Made by a program: the position numbers and the translations under genes. From Trebonia sp. (GTDB taxonomy: Bacteria; Actinomycetota; Actinomycetes; Streptosporangiales; Streptosporangiaceae): 7,868 nucleotides of DNA. The stretch lies in contig JASHXJ010000360.1 of NCBI GenBank assembly GCA_030043595.1, forward strand, positions 1-7,868, written 5' to 3'. The notes below the pieces were generated by a model. That model did no database searches and was not told the DNA's origin. It saw only the letters and a list, made by a program, of their open reading frames with translations. Position 1 is the first letter of the stretch. Each line of letters starts with the position of its first letter. Shown piece after piece: positions 1 to 5,142 of the stretch.

Positions 1-375
1 GGCGAGGTCTTCTTCGGCGCTGACCACCATCGCGTCGCTGACAGCCCGGTTCCGCGCCAGCGTCGTAAGGTCACGGTGAATCTCGCCCTCGACGCCTTCG
101 CGGCGCCCCGGGCGGATCTTGACGAGTCTCAGCTTCACGCCAGGCAGGTCGGCGAGCACGTCATGGTCGGCGCTGCGGCGCCCCTCGACGGTTGCCTCGT
201 ACCAGTAACAGCGCAACAGCGGAAGCCCGGACTGTTCGCTGGCCAGGCTGGCGAGGAGCTGCAGCAGTCCCGCGTAGTCCCAGGTCACGGATTCGCGGCG
301 CCGCGTGCCGTGCACCGCCATGGCGCCGTCCGCTAGCACATAGCCCGCGTCCACGAACAGCGCGCAGCGATCCAC
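1..375 (-). CDS. NYN-domain (PIN-like, LabA/DUF88-type) protein, C-terminus outside window
   Basis: Putative metal-dependent RNA nuclease of the NYN family; the cellular target is not known from sequence. The reading frame is open for 125 codons from a GTG start and runs off the left edge, so only the N-terminal half or so is present. Visible marks: a first strand RCALFVDAGYVL (about residues 3-14) with the conserved Asp9; a second conserved acidic site in SADHDVL (Asp70/Asp72) after a YWYEA strand; the segment GVEGEIHRDLTTLA (95-107), where acidic residues normally complete the metal site; and DAMVVSAEEDLA (114-125), equivalent to the family's VSGDSDF-type strand. The start at 375 is supported by a purine-rich ribosome-binding site (GAGGGAAGGG on the minus strand, 394-385) about 9 nt upstream, and because FVDAGY normally lies near the N-terminus. 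It is divergent from pyrE. Family assignment is by recognised motifs; nuclease activity is inference. Confidence 0.8.
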   Translation of the reverse strand, partial: MDRCALFVDAGYVLADGAMAVHGTRRRESVTWDYAGLLQLLASLASEQSGLPLLRCYWYEATVEGRRSADHDVLADLPGVKLRLVKIRPGRREGVEGEIHRDLTTLARNRAVSDAMVVSAEEDLA

Positions 376-402
376 GCCACACCGCCCTTCCCTCGGTGCG
401 GG

Positions 403-412
403 AACATACAGT
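403..412. promoter_or_regulatory. Candidate overlapping divergent -10 elements (NYN gene / pyrE leader)
   Basis: On the minus strand TATGTT (408-403) fits the actinobacterial TANNNT -10 pattern and would start a transcript near 396, giving a leader of about 20 nt that contains the NYN ribosome-binding site. On the plus strand the overlapping TACAGT (407-412) also fits TANNNT and would start a transcript near 419, placing both downstream hairpins in a pyrE leader RNA. No good -35 box is visible for either. This is a pattern match only. Confidence 0.3.
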
Positions 413-431
413 TCAGTGGCTATCGGGACAC

Positions 432-478
432 GATGGCCGATTTGTTCCCTGCCTTCTAGGGTAATAAAGCTGGCCATC
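432..478 (+). promoter_or_regulatory. Long imperfect hairpin / inverted repeat upstream of pyrE
   Basis: GATGGCC (432-438) is perfectly inverted as GGCCATC (472-478). Inside it, TTTGTT (441-446) pairs with AATAAA (463-468) and CCCT (447-450) pairs with AGGG (458-461), leaving a 7-nt loop at 451-457. Counting G439-U471 and G444-U465 wobbles, about 18 pairs form, with a small internal loop at 440/469-470 and one bulged base at 462. Both wobbles work only in plus-strand RNA; on the minus strand they become C-A mismatches. No T-run follows on either side, so this is not an ordinary intrinsic terminator. It could be a leader RNA structure or a DNA operator; the sequence does not decide. Confidence 0.5.
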
Positions 479-498
479 CGCGTTGGCCTTTCCGTGCA

Positions 499-525
499 TC
501 TGCCGGACCTTGGTCCCCAGGCAGG
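499..525 (+). promoter_or_regulatory. Second hairpin upstream of pyrE
   Basis: GGACC (505-509) and GGTCC (512-516) are inverted around TT, and CTGCC (500-504) pairs with GGCAG (520-524), with CCA (517-519) bulged on the 3' side; T499-G525 can add a wobble. As RNA the tip would be a CUUG tetraloop. The 3' arm contains the only Shine-Dalgarno-like purines near pyrE (AGGCAGG, 519-525), which the fold would sequester. It lies 19 nt before the pyrE start codon. The structure is visible; a function is inferred only. Confidence 0.4.
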
Positions 526-536
526 CTCTATATGCT
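510..536 (+). promoter_or_regulatory. Candidate promoter for leaderless pyrE
   Basis: TATGCT (531-536) matches the actinobacterial TANNNT -10 hexamer. It ends 8 nt before the GTG at 545, so transcription would begin at or next to the start codon. A weak -35-like TTGGTC lies at 510-515 with a short 15-nt spacer. The absence of a properly spaced ribosome-binding site before GTG545 agrees with a leaderless transcript. This model competes with the longer structured leader described above. Confidence 0.4.
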
Positions 537-544
537 CTGATGCT

Positions 545-1078
545 GTGGGCGACCGCGAGGATCTGCTGGCAGGGATCAGGGCCAAGGCCGTGCTACACGG
601 CGACTTCGTGCTGTCGTCAGGACAGCACGCCACCAGTTACGTCGACCTGCGCCGGGTGACACTGGACGGGCGCCTCGCGCCCCTGGCCGGACGCGTGCTG
701 CTCAACGCCACCGCTGACCTGTCCTACGAGGCGGTCGGCGGGCTGACGCTGGGCGCCGACCCGGTCGCCTGCGCCATGATGTACGCCGCCGCGAGCCGCG
801 GCACGCCGATTGACGCGTTTGTCGTGCGGAAGACCGAGAAGACACACGGCCTGCAGCGGCGGATCGAGGGACCGGATGTGGCCGGCCGCCGGGTGCTGGC
901 CGTCGAGGACACCTCGACGACCGGCGGTTCCGTGCTCACCGCGGTGGACGCGCTGCAAGAGGCGGGCGCGGAGGTGGTCGGCGTGGCCGTTCTCGTCGAG
1001 CGCGGCGCCAGGCAGCGGGTCCTTGACCGCGGCCTGCCCTATCGCGCGGTCTACGAGCTCGCCGAACTGGGTGCGTGA
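545..1078 (+). CDS. pyrE: Orotate phosphoribosyltransferase
   Basis: Cytosolic enzyme that transfers phosphoribose from PRPP to orotate to give orotidine 5'-monophosphate, the fifth step of de novo UMP synthesis. The 177-residue product has the family's usual length. Motifs in order: HGDFVLSSGQHATSYVDLR (18-36; the Ser/Gly-rich substrate segment), GLTLGADPVA (66-75), FVVRK (92-96; PRPP-contacting Arg/Lys) followed by the flexible catalytic loop region TEKTHGLQRRIEGPDV (97-112), and the PRPP-binding signature VLAVEDTSTTGGS (117-129). The GTG at 545 is chosen because similarity begins there; the frame stays open upstream to 416, but the 43 extra residues look like non-coding sequence. There is no well-spaced Shine-Dalgarno site. 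The gene converges on dedA across 46 nt and is divergent from the NYN gene. Identification is very secure; the exact start is less so. Confidence 0.96.
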   Translation: MGDREDLLAGIRAKAVLHGDFVLSSGQHATSYVDLRRVTLDGRLAPLAGRVLLNATADLSYEAVGGLTLGADPVACAMMYAAASRGTPIDAFVVRKTEKTHGLQRRIEGPDVAGRRVLAVEDTSTTGGSVLTAVDALQEAGAEVVGVAVLVERGARQRVLDRGLPYRAVYELAELGA

Positions 1079-1082
1079 GCTC

Positions 1083-1096
1083 CCGCGGCCCCGCGG
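1083..1096. terminator. Possible GC-rich bidirectional terminator between pyrE and dedA
   Basis: Two CCGCGG palindromes (1083-1088 and 1091-1096) separated by CC can fold into a five-pair GC stem with a four-base loop in the 46-nt gap between the convergent pyrE and dedA stops. No T-run follows. T-less stems are often proposed as terminators in high-GC actinomycetes, but a stem this short could arise by base composition alone. Confidence 0.25.
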
Positions 1097-1124
1097 TGGT
1101 ACGGCGGCCCGCAGCAGCGGAGGG

Positions 1125-1757
1125 CTAGCTGCCCAGGGTCTCCCGGGACTCGGTGCGGGTCGCGTTCGCGGCGGACTCCCGCCGGAACTGGCGCAGCCGG
1201 TACACCACGAACGCGACGATGGCGACCAGCACGAGAGCGAAGATCAGGTAGCCGGCGATCGTGAGCCCGTGGTTGATGCTGTTCCAGGCGCTGCCGAGGC
1301 CGTAGCCGATGCTGGACAGCACAACCGCGTAGACGAGCGTGCCGATCAGGCTGAGCATGCCGAACCGCAGCGGCGGGATGTCCACCAGGCCGGCCACGAT
1401 CGAGGTGAAAGCCCTGATGAACGGGATCATGCGGCCGACAGGCACCGCCCACGCCCCGCGGCCGGTGAGGAAGCGCTCGGCACGCGCCACGTCCGCCTCG
1501 GTCACGAGCACGTACCTGCCGAGGCGGTGGACCAGCGGGTGACCGCCGACCCGGCCGACCGCGTACGAGGCGTACGAGCCGGCGAGCTCGGCCAGCGTTC
1601 CCACGATGATCACGAGGATCAGGTTGAGGTGGCCTTCGTATGCGAGCACGCCCGCGAAGCCAAACGTGATCTCGGAGGAGATCGGGATGCACGCGGCCTC
1701 GAGAAAGCCGAACAAGATCAGGGCCGCGTAACCCGCCGTCGTCAGGTAGTGCTCCAT
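1125..1757 (-). CDS. DedA-family (VTT domain) integral membrane protein
   Basis: Polytopic inner-membrane protein of the DedA/SNARE-associated (VTT) family. Members are linked to lipid-carrier (undecaprenyl phosphate) or phospholipid translocation and to envelope and pH homeostasis; the substrate of this one is unknown. The 210-residue length is typical. Visible marks: an N-terminal re-entrant/membrane segment FGFLEAACIPISSEITFGFAG (16-36) with the conserved Glu20, Pro25 and Glu29; a hydrophobic segment LILVIIVGTLAELAG (46-60); the DedA signature GRMIPFIRAFTSIVAG (108-123) with its conserved Arg109 and Arg115; hydrophobic segments at about 131-153 and 168-192; and a basic, polar C-terminal tail (from about 193). 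The ATG at 1757 is preceded by AAAGGGA about 6 nt upstream; an in-frame extension to 1820 lacks family-like sequence. It is divergent from fbaA, a pairing also known in mycobacteria. Confidence 0.92.
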   Translation of the reverse strand: MEHYLTTAGYAALILFGFLEAACIPISSEITFGFAGVLAYEGHLNLILVIIVGTLAELAGSYASYAVGRVGGHPLVHRLGRYVLVTEADVARAERFLTGRGAWAVPVGRMIPFIRAFTSIVAGLVDIPPLRFGMLSLIGTLVYAVVLSSIGYGLGSAWNSINHGLTIAGYLIFALVLVAIVAFVVYRLRQFRRESAANATRTESRETLGS

Positions 1758-1878
1758 AGGCTTCCCTTTGTACAGCATGGCAGGGCGTGCCAGGCACGTC
1801 TTCACGCAGTGCAGGCGCAACGCAGAAGCCGGGGCAGCCTGCGCGCCGAGGCCGGTCTGTCGGGCCGCCGGGGGCGGA

Positions 1879-1918
1879 TATTAGAGTTTTGCTGACACCG
1901 GCACACCGGGCGGATACA
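1879..1918 (+). promoter_or_regulatory. Candidate promoter region for fbaA in the dedA-fbaA divergent gap
   Basis: The 196-nt gap between the divergent dedA and fbaA genes is GC-rich except for a short AT-rich island at about 1878-1891. On the plus strand TAGAGT (1882-1887) fits TANNNT. An alternative is TTGCTG (1889-1894) with GATACA (1913-1918) at an 18-nt spacing. On the minus strand TAATAT (1883-1878) fits TANNNT and could serve dedA with a leader of more than 100 nt. None is decisive. Confidence 0.3.
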
Positions 1919-1944
1919 GGACGGACACCGGACGGACCACAGGG
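1895..1944 (+). repeat. Cluster of ACACCGG direct repeats in the fbaA leader
   Basis: The heptamer ACACCGG occurs at 1895-1901, 1903-1909 and 1925-1931. The second and third copies belong to a longer imperfect direct repeat: ACACCGGGCGGA (1903-1914) and ACACCGGACGGA (1925-1936) differ at one base and are offset by 22 bp, about two helical turns. Both are followed closely by ACAGG (1916-1920 and 1939-1943). ACGGAC also repeats at 1921 and 1932. The repeats cover the likely promoter/leader and could be regulator sites, but simple slippage in a GC-rich stretch is possible. Confidence 0.4.
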
Positions 1945-1953
1945 AGCAGCACA

Positions 1954-2976
1954 ATGCCCATCGCGACCCCGGAGATCTACGCGCAGATGCTAGACAGGGC
2001 CAAGCAGCAGGGCTTCGCCTACCCGGCCATCAACGTGACCTCGTCCCAGACGCTGAACGCCGCGCTGCGCGGCTTCGCCGACGCCGAGAGCGACGGCATC
2101 ATCCAGATCTCGACCGGCGGCGCTGAGTACCTCTCTGGTTCCAAGGTCAAGGACATGGTGACCGGCGCGGCGGCGCTCGCCGAGTTCGCGGGTGTCGTCG
2201 CCGCCAGGTACCCGGTGCACGTGGCGCTGCACACCGACCACTGCCCGAAGGACAAGCTGGACGGCTACATGCGGCCGCTGATCGAGCTGTCGACGGAGCG
2301 GGTCAGGCAGGGCAAGGAGCCGCTGTTCCAGTCGCACATGTGGGACGGCTCGGCGGTGCCGCTGGCCGAGAACCTCGACATTGCGAAGGACCTGCTGGAC
2401 AGGTGCGTCAAGGCCCGGATCATCATGGAACTCGAGATCGGGGTCGTCGGCGGCGAGGAGGACGGCGTCGTCGGCGAGTTCAACGAGAAGCTCTACAGCA
2501 CCCCGGAAGACGCGCTGGCCACGGCGGAGGCGCTCGGCCTCGGCGAGCGCGGCCGGTACATTCTCGCCGCCACGTTCGGCAACGTGCACGGAGTGTACAA
2601 GCCGGGGCACGTCAAGCTGCGGCCGGCGGTGCTCAAGGAGATCCAGGACGCGGTGGGCGCGAAGTACGGCAAGGAAAAGCCGTTCGACCTGGTCTTCCAC
2701 GGCGGATCCGGGTCCGCGCTCGAGGAGATCCGCGAGGCGATCTCCTACGGCGTGGTGAAGATGAACGTGGACACGGACACCCAGTACGCGTTCACCCGCC
2801 CGATCGCGGCGCACATGTTCACCCACTACGACGGCGTGCTCAAGGTGGACGGCGACGTGGGCGACAAGAAGGCCTACGACCCGCGGTCCTTCGGCAAGGC
2901 GGCCGAGGCCGGCATGGCGGCCCGCGTGACGCTGGCCTGCCAGGACCTGCTGTCGGCCGGCACCCAGGCCGGCTAG
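1954..2976 (+). CDS. fbaA: Class II (zinc-dependent) fructose-bisphosphate aldolase
   Basis: Cytosolic metalloenzyme that reversibly splits fructose 1,6-bisphosphate into dihydroxyacetone phosphate and glyceraldehyde 3-phosphate in glycolysis and gluconeogenesis. The 340-residue product has the length usual for actinobacterial class II enzymes. Visible motifs: YPAINVTSSQTLNAAL (23-38); ALHTDHCP (91-98) with the catalytic Asp95 and zinc ligand His96; the glutamate-rich MELEIGVVGGEEDGV (158-172) carrying the metal-linked glutamates; FGNVHGVYKPG (208-218) with zinc ligand His212; VFHGGSGS (247-254) with zinc ligand His249 and the phosphate-binding glycines; and NVDTDTQ (271-277), the second phosphate/substrate site. 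All expected active-site residues are present. The ATG at 1954 has a clear ribosome-binding site, AGGGAG (1941-1946), 7 nt upstream. The stop shares CTAG with the convergent monooxygenase gene, so no dedicated terminator fits between them. Confidence 0.98.
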   Translation: MPIATPEIYAQMLDRAKQQGFAYPAINVTSSQTLNAALRGFADAESDGIIQISTGGAEYLSGSKVKDMVTGAAALAEFAGVVAARYPVHVALHTDHCPKDKLDGYMRPLIELSTERVRQGKEPLFQSHMWDGSAVPLAENLDIAKDLLDRCVKARIIMELEIGVVGGEEDGVVGEFNEKLYSTPEDALATAEALGLGERGRYILAATFGNVHGVYKPGHVKLRPAVLKEIQDAVGAKYGKEKPFDLVFHGGSGSALEEIREAISYGVVKMNVDTDTQYAFTRPIAAHMFTHYDGVLKVDGDVGDKKAYDPRSFGKAAEAGMAARVTLACQDLLSAGTQAG

Positions 2977-4580
2977 CCGGGAGTACCAGGCGCACCGAAC
3001 CACGTGCGCAGCGCCTCAGGCAGCCCGGCGGCCAGATCGGCCGCGTCCGGGCCGGCCGCCCAGGCGACGTATCCGTCCGGCCGGATCAGCATCGCGGCAG
3101 CGGGTGGTCGTTCGGTCATGGGTCGGCCGGTCACGACGCTGACCCGGTCCGTCCAGGGCGCGGCCGCGCCGGCCAGTGCGACGTCCGCCTTCTGGCCCGA
3201 ACCGGACGAGGAACCGGAGAGGTCGAGCAGCACGCCCCGGGCCGGCCGGACCAGCTCCGCGACTCGCGTGGCACCCCCGTCCAGCCGCAGGTCCGGCGCG
3301 AACCGCCCGGCCAGCGGATGCGGCCGTGTCCGGCCAGCGGGCATCTCGTACCGGATATCGGAGCCCTCGATGATCGAGCCCACGTGCCGCACCGCGTCTG
3401 GTTGCTGCATCAGCTCGCCGAACAGGTCGCGGAGCGCCTCGGCGTACTCGCCGCCGGCCGACAGCGCCCGCTGCGCCCTGGTCTGCAGCAGGGTTCGCCG
3501 CCCGGCCAGGTACCGCTCGGTGTGATACGAGTCGAGCAGGCCGTCCGGTGCCCAGCCGGCGATCTGCGCGGCCAGCTTCCAGCCGAGGTTGATCGCGTCG
3601 AGCAGGCCGGCGTTCAGCGACCCCCCGGCCCCGAAGATGTGCGCGGCGTCGCCCGCCAGCAGCACCGGACCCGCCCGGTACCGCTCGGCCTGCCGGCTGT
3701 TGCCCACGATCCGGGTCAGCCACTGCGGGTCGCTCATCGGCAGGTCTGCGCCGAGTACCCGCCGGACGCTCTCGCGCAGCTCGTCGAGGGTCATCGGCGC
3801 CGTGGGGTCCGGCGGCGCCGATGAGGAGTCGTCCTCCCTGGTGAAGACGATGAACATGCCCGGGCGGGCGGTCTTGTCCAGTGCGGTGAGCGGCGCGAGC
3901 GAATACGCACCGTGCGGTGTCAGCGTCGTCATGATCAGCCGCACCCGGCCGACACCAGGCACCTCGGCCGTCTCGCCGCCCGGCCTGATCTCGACGGTCG
4001 GCAGGAACACCCGGCCAATCCGGGATGTCTCCGCCGACGTGACGCCGGGGAAGCCGATGCCGGCCTGCCTGCGGACCAGGCTGTGCGCGCCGTCGCAGCC
4101 CACGACGTACCGGGCGCGCAGCCTGTAGTCCCCCGCCGGACCGCGCACGTCCAGCACGGGCGGCGAGCCGTCCGCGGCCACGGCCAGCGCCTGCACCTCA
4201 TGGCCGCGCCGGACGCTGCCGCCCAGGTCGCGCAGCCACTGTTCAAGCACGTGCTCAAGCCGGCGCTGCGGTATCGCCATGATGTGCAGCGGGCTTGTGC
4301 CCAGCGGGGAGAAGTCAAGCTGCACCGGGCCGAACGGGAACCGCGGCACAGGCCCCGTGGCCGTGGCCTCCGCCCGGAACCGGTCCGCTAGGCCCCGGTA
4401 GTCCAGCGTCGGCACGATCTGGCCGACAAGGCCGTTGCCCTTCGGAATCTCGCTGATCTCCGGCAGCCGCTCGAGCACCACGGGGTCGGCGCCGCCCAGC
4501 CGGAGCTCGGCCGCCAGCATCAGCCCGGCAGGCCCGCCGCCGACGATGACGGCATCCGCTGTCTGCGCCATACCGGCCAC
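2973..4580 (-). CDS. FAD-dependent aromatic-ring monooxygenase (group A flavoprotein, PheA/TfdB/Rox type)
   Basis: Predicted NAD(P)H- and FAD-dependent hydroxylase of an aromatic or polyketide-like substrate; the substrate is not evident. The 535-residue product reads as a complete p-hydroxybenzoate-hydroxylase-fold enzyme. Marks: dinucleotide-binding VGGGPAG (13-19) with acidic Glu37 ending the second strand; the DG motif VVGCDGAHSLVR (159-170), which binds FAD and NAD(P)H; the GD motif VLLAGDAAH (306-314), then NLGWKLA (331-337); and a C-terminal thioredoxin-like domain from about 420 to 529, typical of the phenol hydroxylase and rifampicin monooxygenase branches. After AAH the family usually has a Pro and GGQGxN; here it is IFGAGGSLNAG (315-325), lacking the Pro and Gln. 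A Ser/Gly-rich stretch lies at 455-462. GTG4580 or ATG4571 may be the start; neither has a strong ribosome-binding site. It follows DUF3151 by only 18 nt, suggesting co-transcription. A role in detoxification, antibiotic inactivation or secondary metabolism is inference. Confidence 0.88.
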   Translation of the reverse strand: MAGMAQTADAVIVGGGPAGLMLAAELRLGGADPVVLERLPEISEIPKGNGLVGQIVPTLDYRGLADRFRAEATATGPVPRFPFGPVQLDFSPLGTSPLHIMAIPQRRLEHVLEQWLRDLGGSVRRGHEVQALAVAADGSPPVLDVRGPAGDYRLRARYVVGCDGAHSLVRRQAGIGFPGVTSAETSRIGRVFLPTVEIRPGGETAEVPGVGRVRLIMTTLTPHGAYSLAPLTALDKTARPGMFIVFTREDDSSSAPPDPTAPMTLDELRESVRRVLGADLPMSDPQWLTRIVGNSRQAERYRAGPVLLAGDAAHIFGAGGSLNAGLLDAINLGWKLAAQIAGWAPDGLLDSYHTERYLAGRRTLLQTRAQRALSAGGEYAEALRDLFGELMQQPDAVRHVGSIIEGSDIRYEMPAGRTRPHPLAGRFAPDLRLDGGATRVAELVRPARGVLLDLSGSSSGSGQKADVALAGAAAPWTDRVSVVTGRPMTERPPAAAMLIRPDGYVAWAAGPDAADLAAGLPEALRTWFGAPGTPG

Positions 4581-4598
4581 TGTGCCAAAAATGGCGGG

Positions 4599-5015
4599 CT
4601 AGGGCTTCAGCTCGGCGTACGCCTGCTCGCTGCTGTCGGCGAGGAACGTCCAGCAGCGGTCCGCTTCGGCGGTCTCGCCGATGGCGCCGGCCGCCCGGGC
4701 GAGCGCCGCGAGGCTGCGCAGGAACCCCTGGTTGGGTTCGTGCGACCACGGGATCGGGCCGTGCCCCTTCCAGCCGTTGCGGCGCAGCGCGTCAAGCCCG
4801 CGGTGGTAGCCGGTGCGGGCGTAGGCGTAGGACTCGACCGGACGGCCGGCGGCGAGCGCCCCTTCGGCCAGCAGGGCCCAGGCGAGCGAGAACGACGGGT
4901 ACCTCGCCGCGACGTCGACAGCCTGCGCGCCCGAGGCGATAAGCCCGGCCGGCTCCTCGTCGAGAGGCAGCAGCGTCGGCGCGGGCTCGCCGAGCATGTT
5001 CGGATGCGTGCTCAT
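4599..5015 (-). CDS. DUF3151 family protein (actinobacterial, unknown function)
   Basis: A 138-residue soluble protein recognised as DUF3151, a family found mainly in actinobacteria and without an assigned biochemical role. Visible features: an N-terminal stretch MSTHPNMLGEPAPTLLP (1-17), then a largely helical, Ala-rich body with YPSFSLAWALLAEGALAAGR (38-57), SYAYARTGYHRGLDALRRNG (61-80), a conserved-looking aromatic and charged patch WKGHGPIPWSHEPNQGFL (81-98), and a C-terminal helix ending in AYAELKP. The alternating helices resemble a TPR-like helical repeat, but that is only an impression. No signal peptide or membrane segment is seen. The ATG at 5015 is chosen because family similarity starts at MSTHPN; no strong ribosome-binding site precedes it. 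It is divergent from purA and sits 18 nt upstream of the monooxygenase on the same strand. Its habitual proximity to purA in actinobacteria (from memory) hints at a housekeeping role. Confidence 0.85.
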   Translation of the reverse strand: MSTHPNMLGEPAPTLLPLDEEPAGLIASGAQAVDVAARYPSFSLAWALLAEGALAAGRPVESYAYARTGYHRGLDALRRNGWKGHGPIPWSHEPNQGFLRSLAALARAAGAIGETAEADRCWTFLADSSEQAYAELKP

Positions 5016-5069
5016 GCGGGCAGTCTGCCACGCGGCGCCGGCTACTAGGTTCCACCTGGTCTTTTCGGG

Positions 5070-5075
5070 TAGCCT
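5070..5075 (+). promoter_or_regulatory. purA: Candidate -10 element for the purA operon
   Basis: TAGCCT (5070-5075) matches TANNNT and would start transcription near 5082, giving a leader of about 60 nt that begins just before the stem-loop at 5087-5117. No convincing -35 box is visible about 17 nt upstream. This is a pattern match in the 127-nt divergent gap between the DUF3151 gene and purA. Confidence 0.35.
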
Positions 5076-5086
5076 CTGATCGCAAG

Positions 5087-5117
5087 AGCCCCTGTCGCGC
5101 TTGCGCTGCCAGGGGCT
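5087..5117 (+). promoter_or_regulatory. GC-rich stem-loop in the purA 5' leader
   Basis: AGCCCCTG (5087-5094) is perfectly inverted as CAGGGGCT (5110-5117). Between them GCGC-TT-GCGC (5097-5106) forms a second inner stem, giving GCG-CUUG-CGC with a CUUG tetraloop as RNA and a TC/TGC internal loop between the two stems. One G-U wobble can be added at the base. No T-run follows, so it does not look like an intrinsic terminator. It ends 25 nt before the purA start. It could protect the mRNA 5' end, or act as a regulatory leader or a DNA operator. Confidence 0.5.
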
Positions 5118-5142
5118 TCGTCGCGTGAAAGGCGTGAAGAAC

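Noticed and set aside
416..544. N-terminal extension of pyrE to the in-frame GTG at 416 (220 residues)
   Set aside because: The extra 43 residues have no family resemblance, span the hairpins, and would make the enzyme unusually long. Orotate phosphoribosyltransferase similarity starts right after 545.
1758..1820. Longer N-terminus for the DedA protein
   Set aside because: The 21 extra residues are not hydrophobic or family-like, while ATG1757 has AAAGGGA at good spacing.
810..1895. 361-codon plus-strand open frame over pyrE and dedA
   Set aside because: Arg/Ala/His-rich shadow translation typical of GC-rich DNA; it crosses two well-supported genes in other frames.
2340..3824. 494-codon plus-strand open frame over fbaA and the monooxygenase
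   Set aside because: Low-complexity Arg/Gly/Pro-rich product with no motif; it overlaps complete, motif-bearing genes.
5087..5117. Intrinsic terminator or attenuator before purA
   Set aside because: No T-run follows either arm on either strand, and no alternative antiterminator pairing was obvious by eye.
5101..5142. TTG start for purA, adding 14 residues
   Set aside because: It lies inside the leader stem-loop, and the enzyme family begins at the ATG at 5143.
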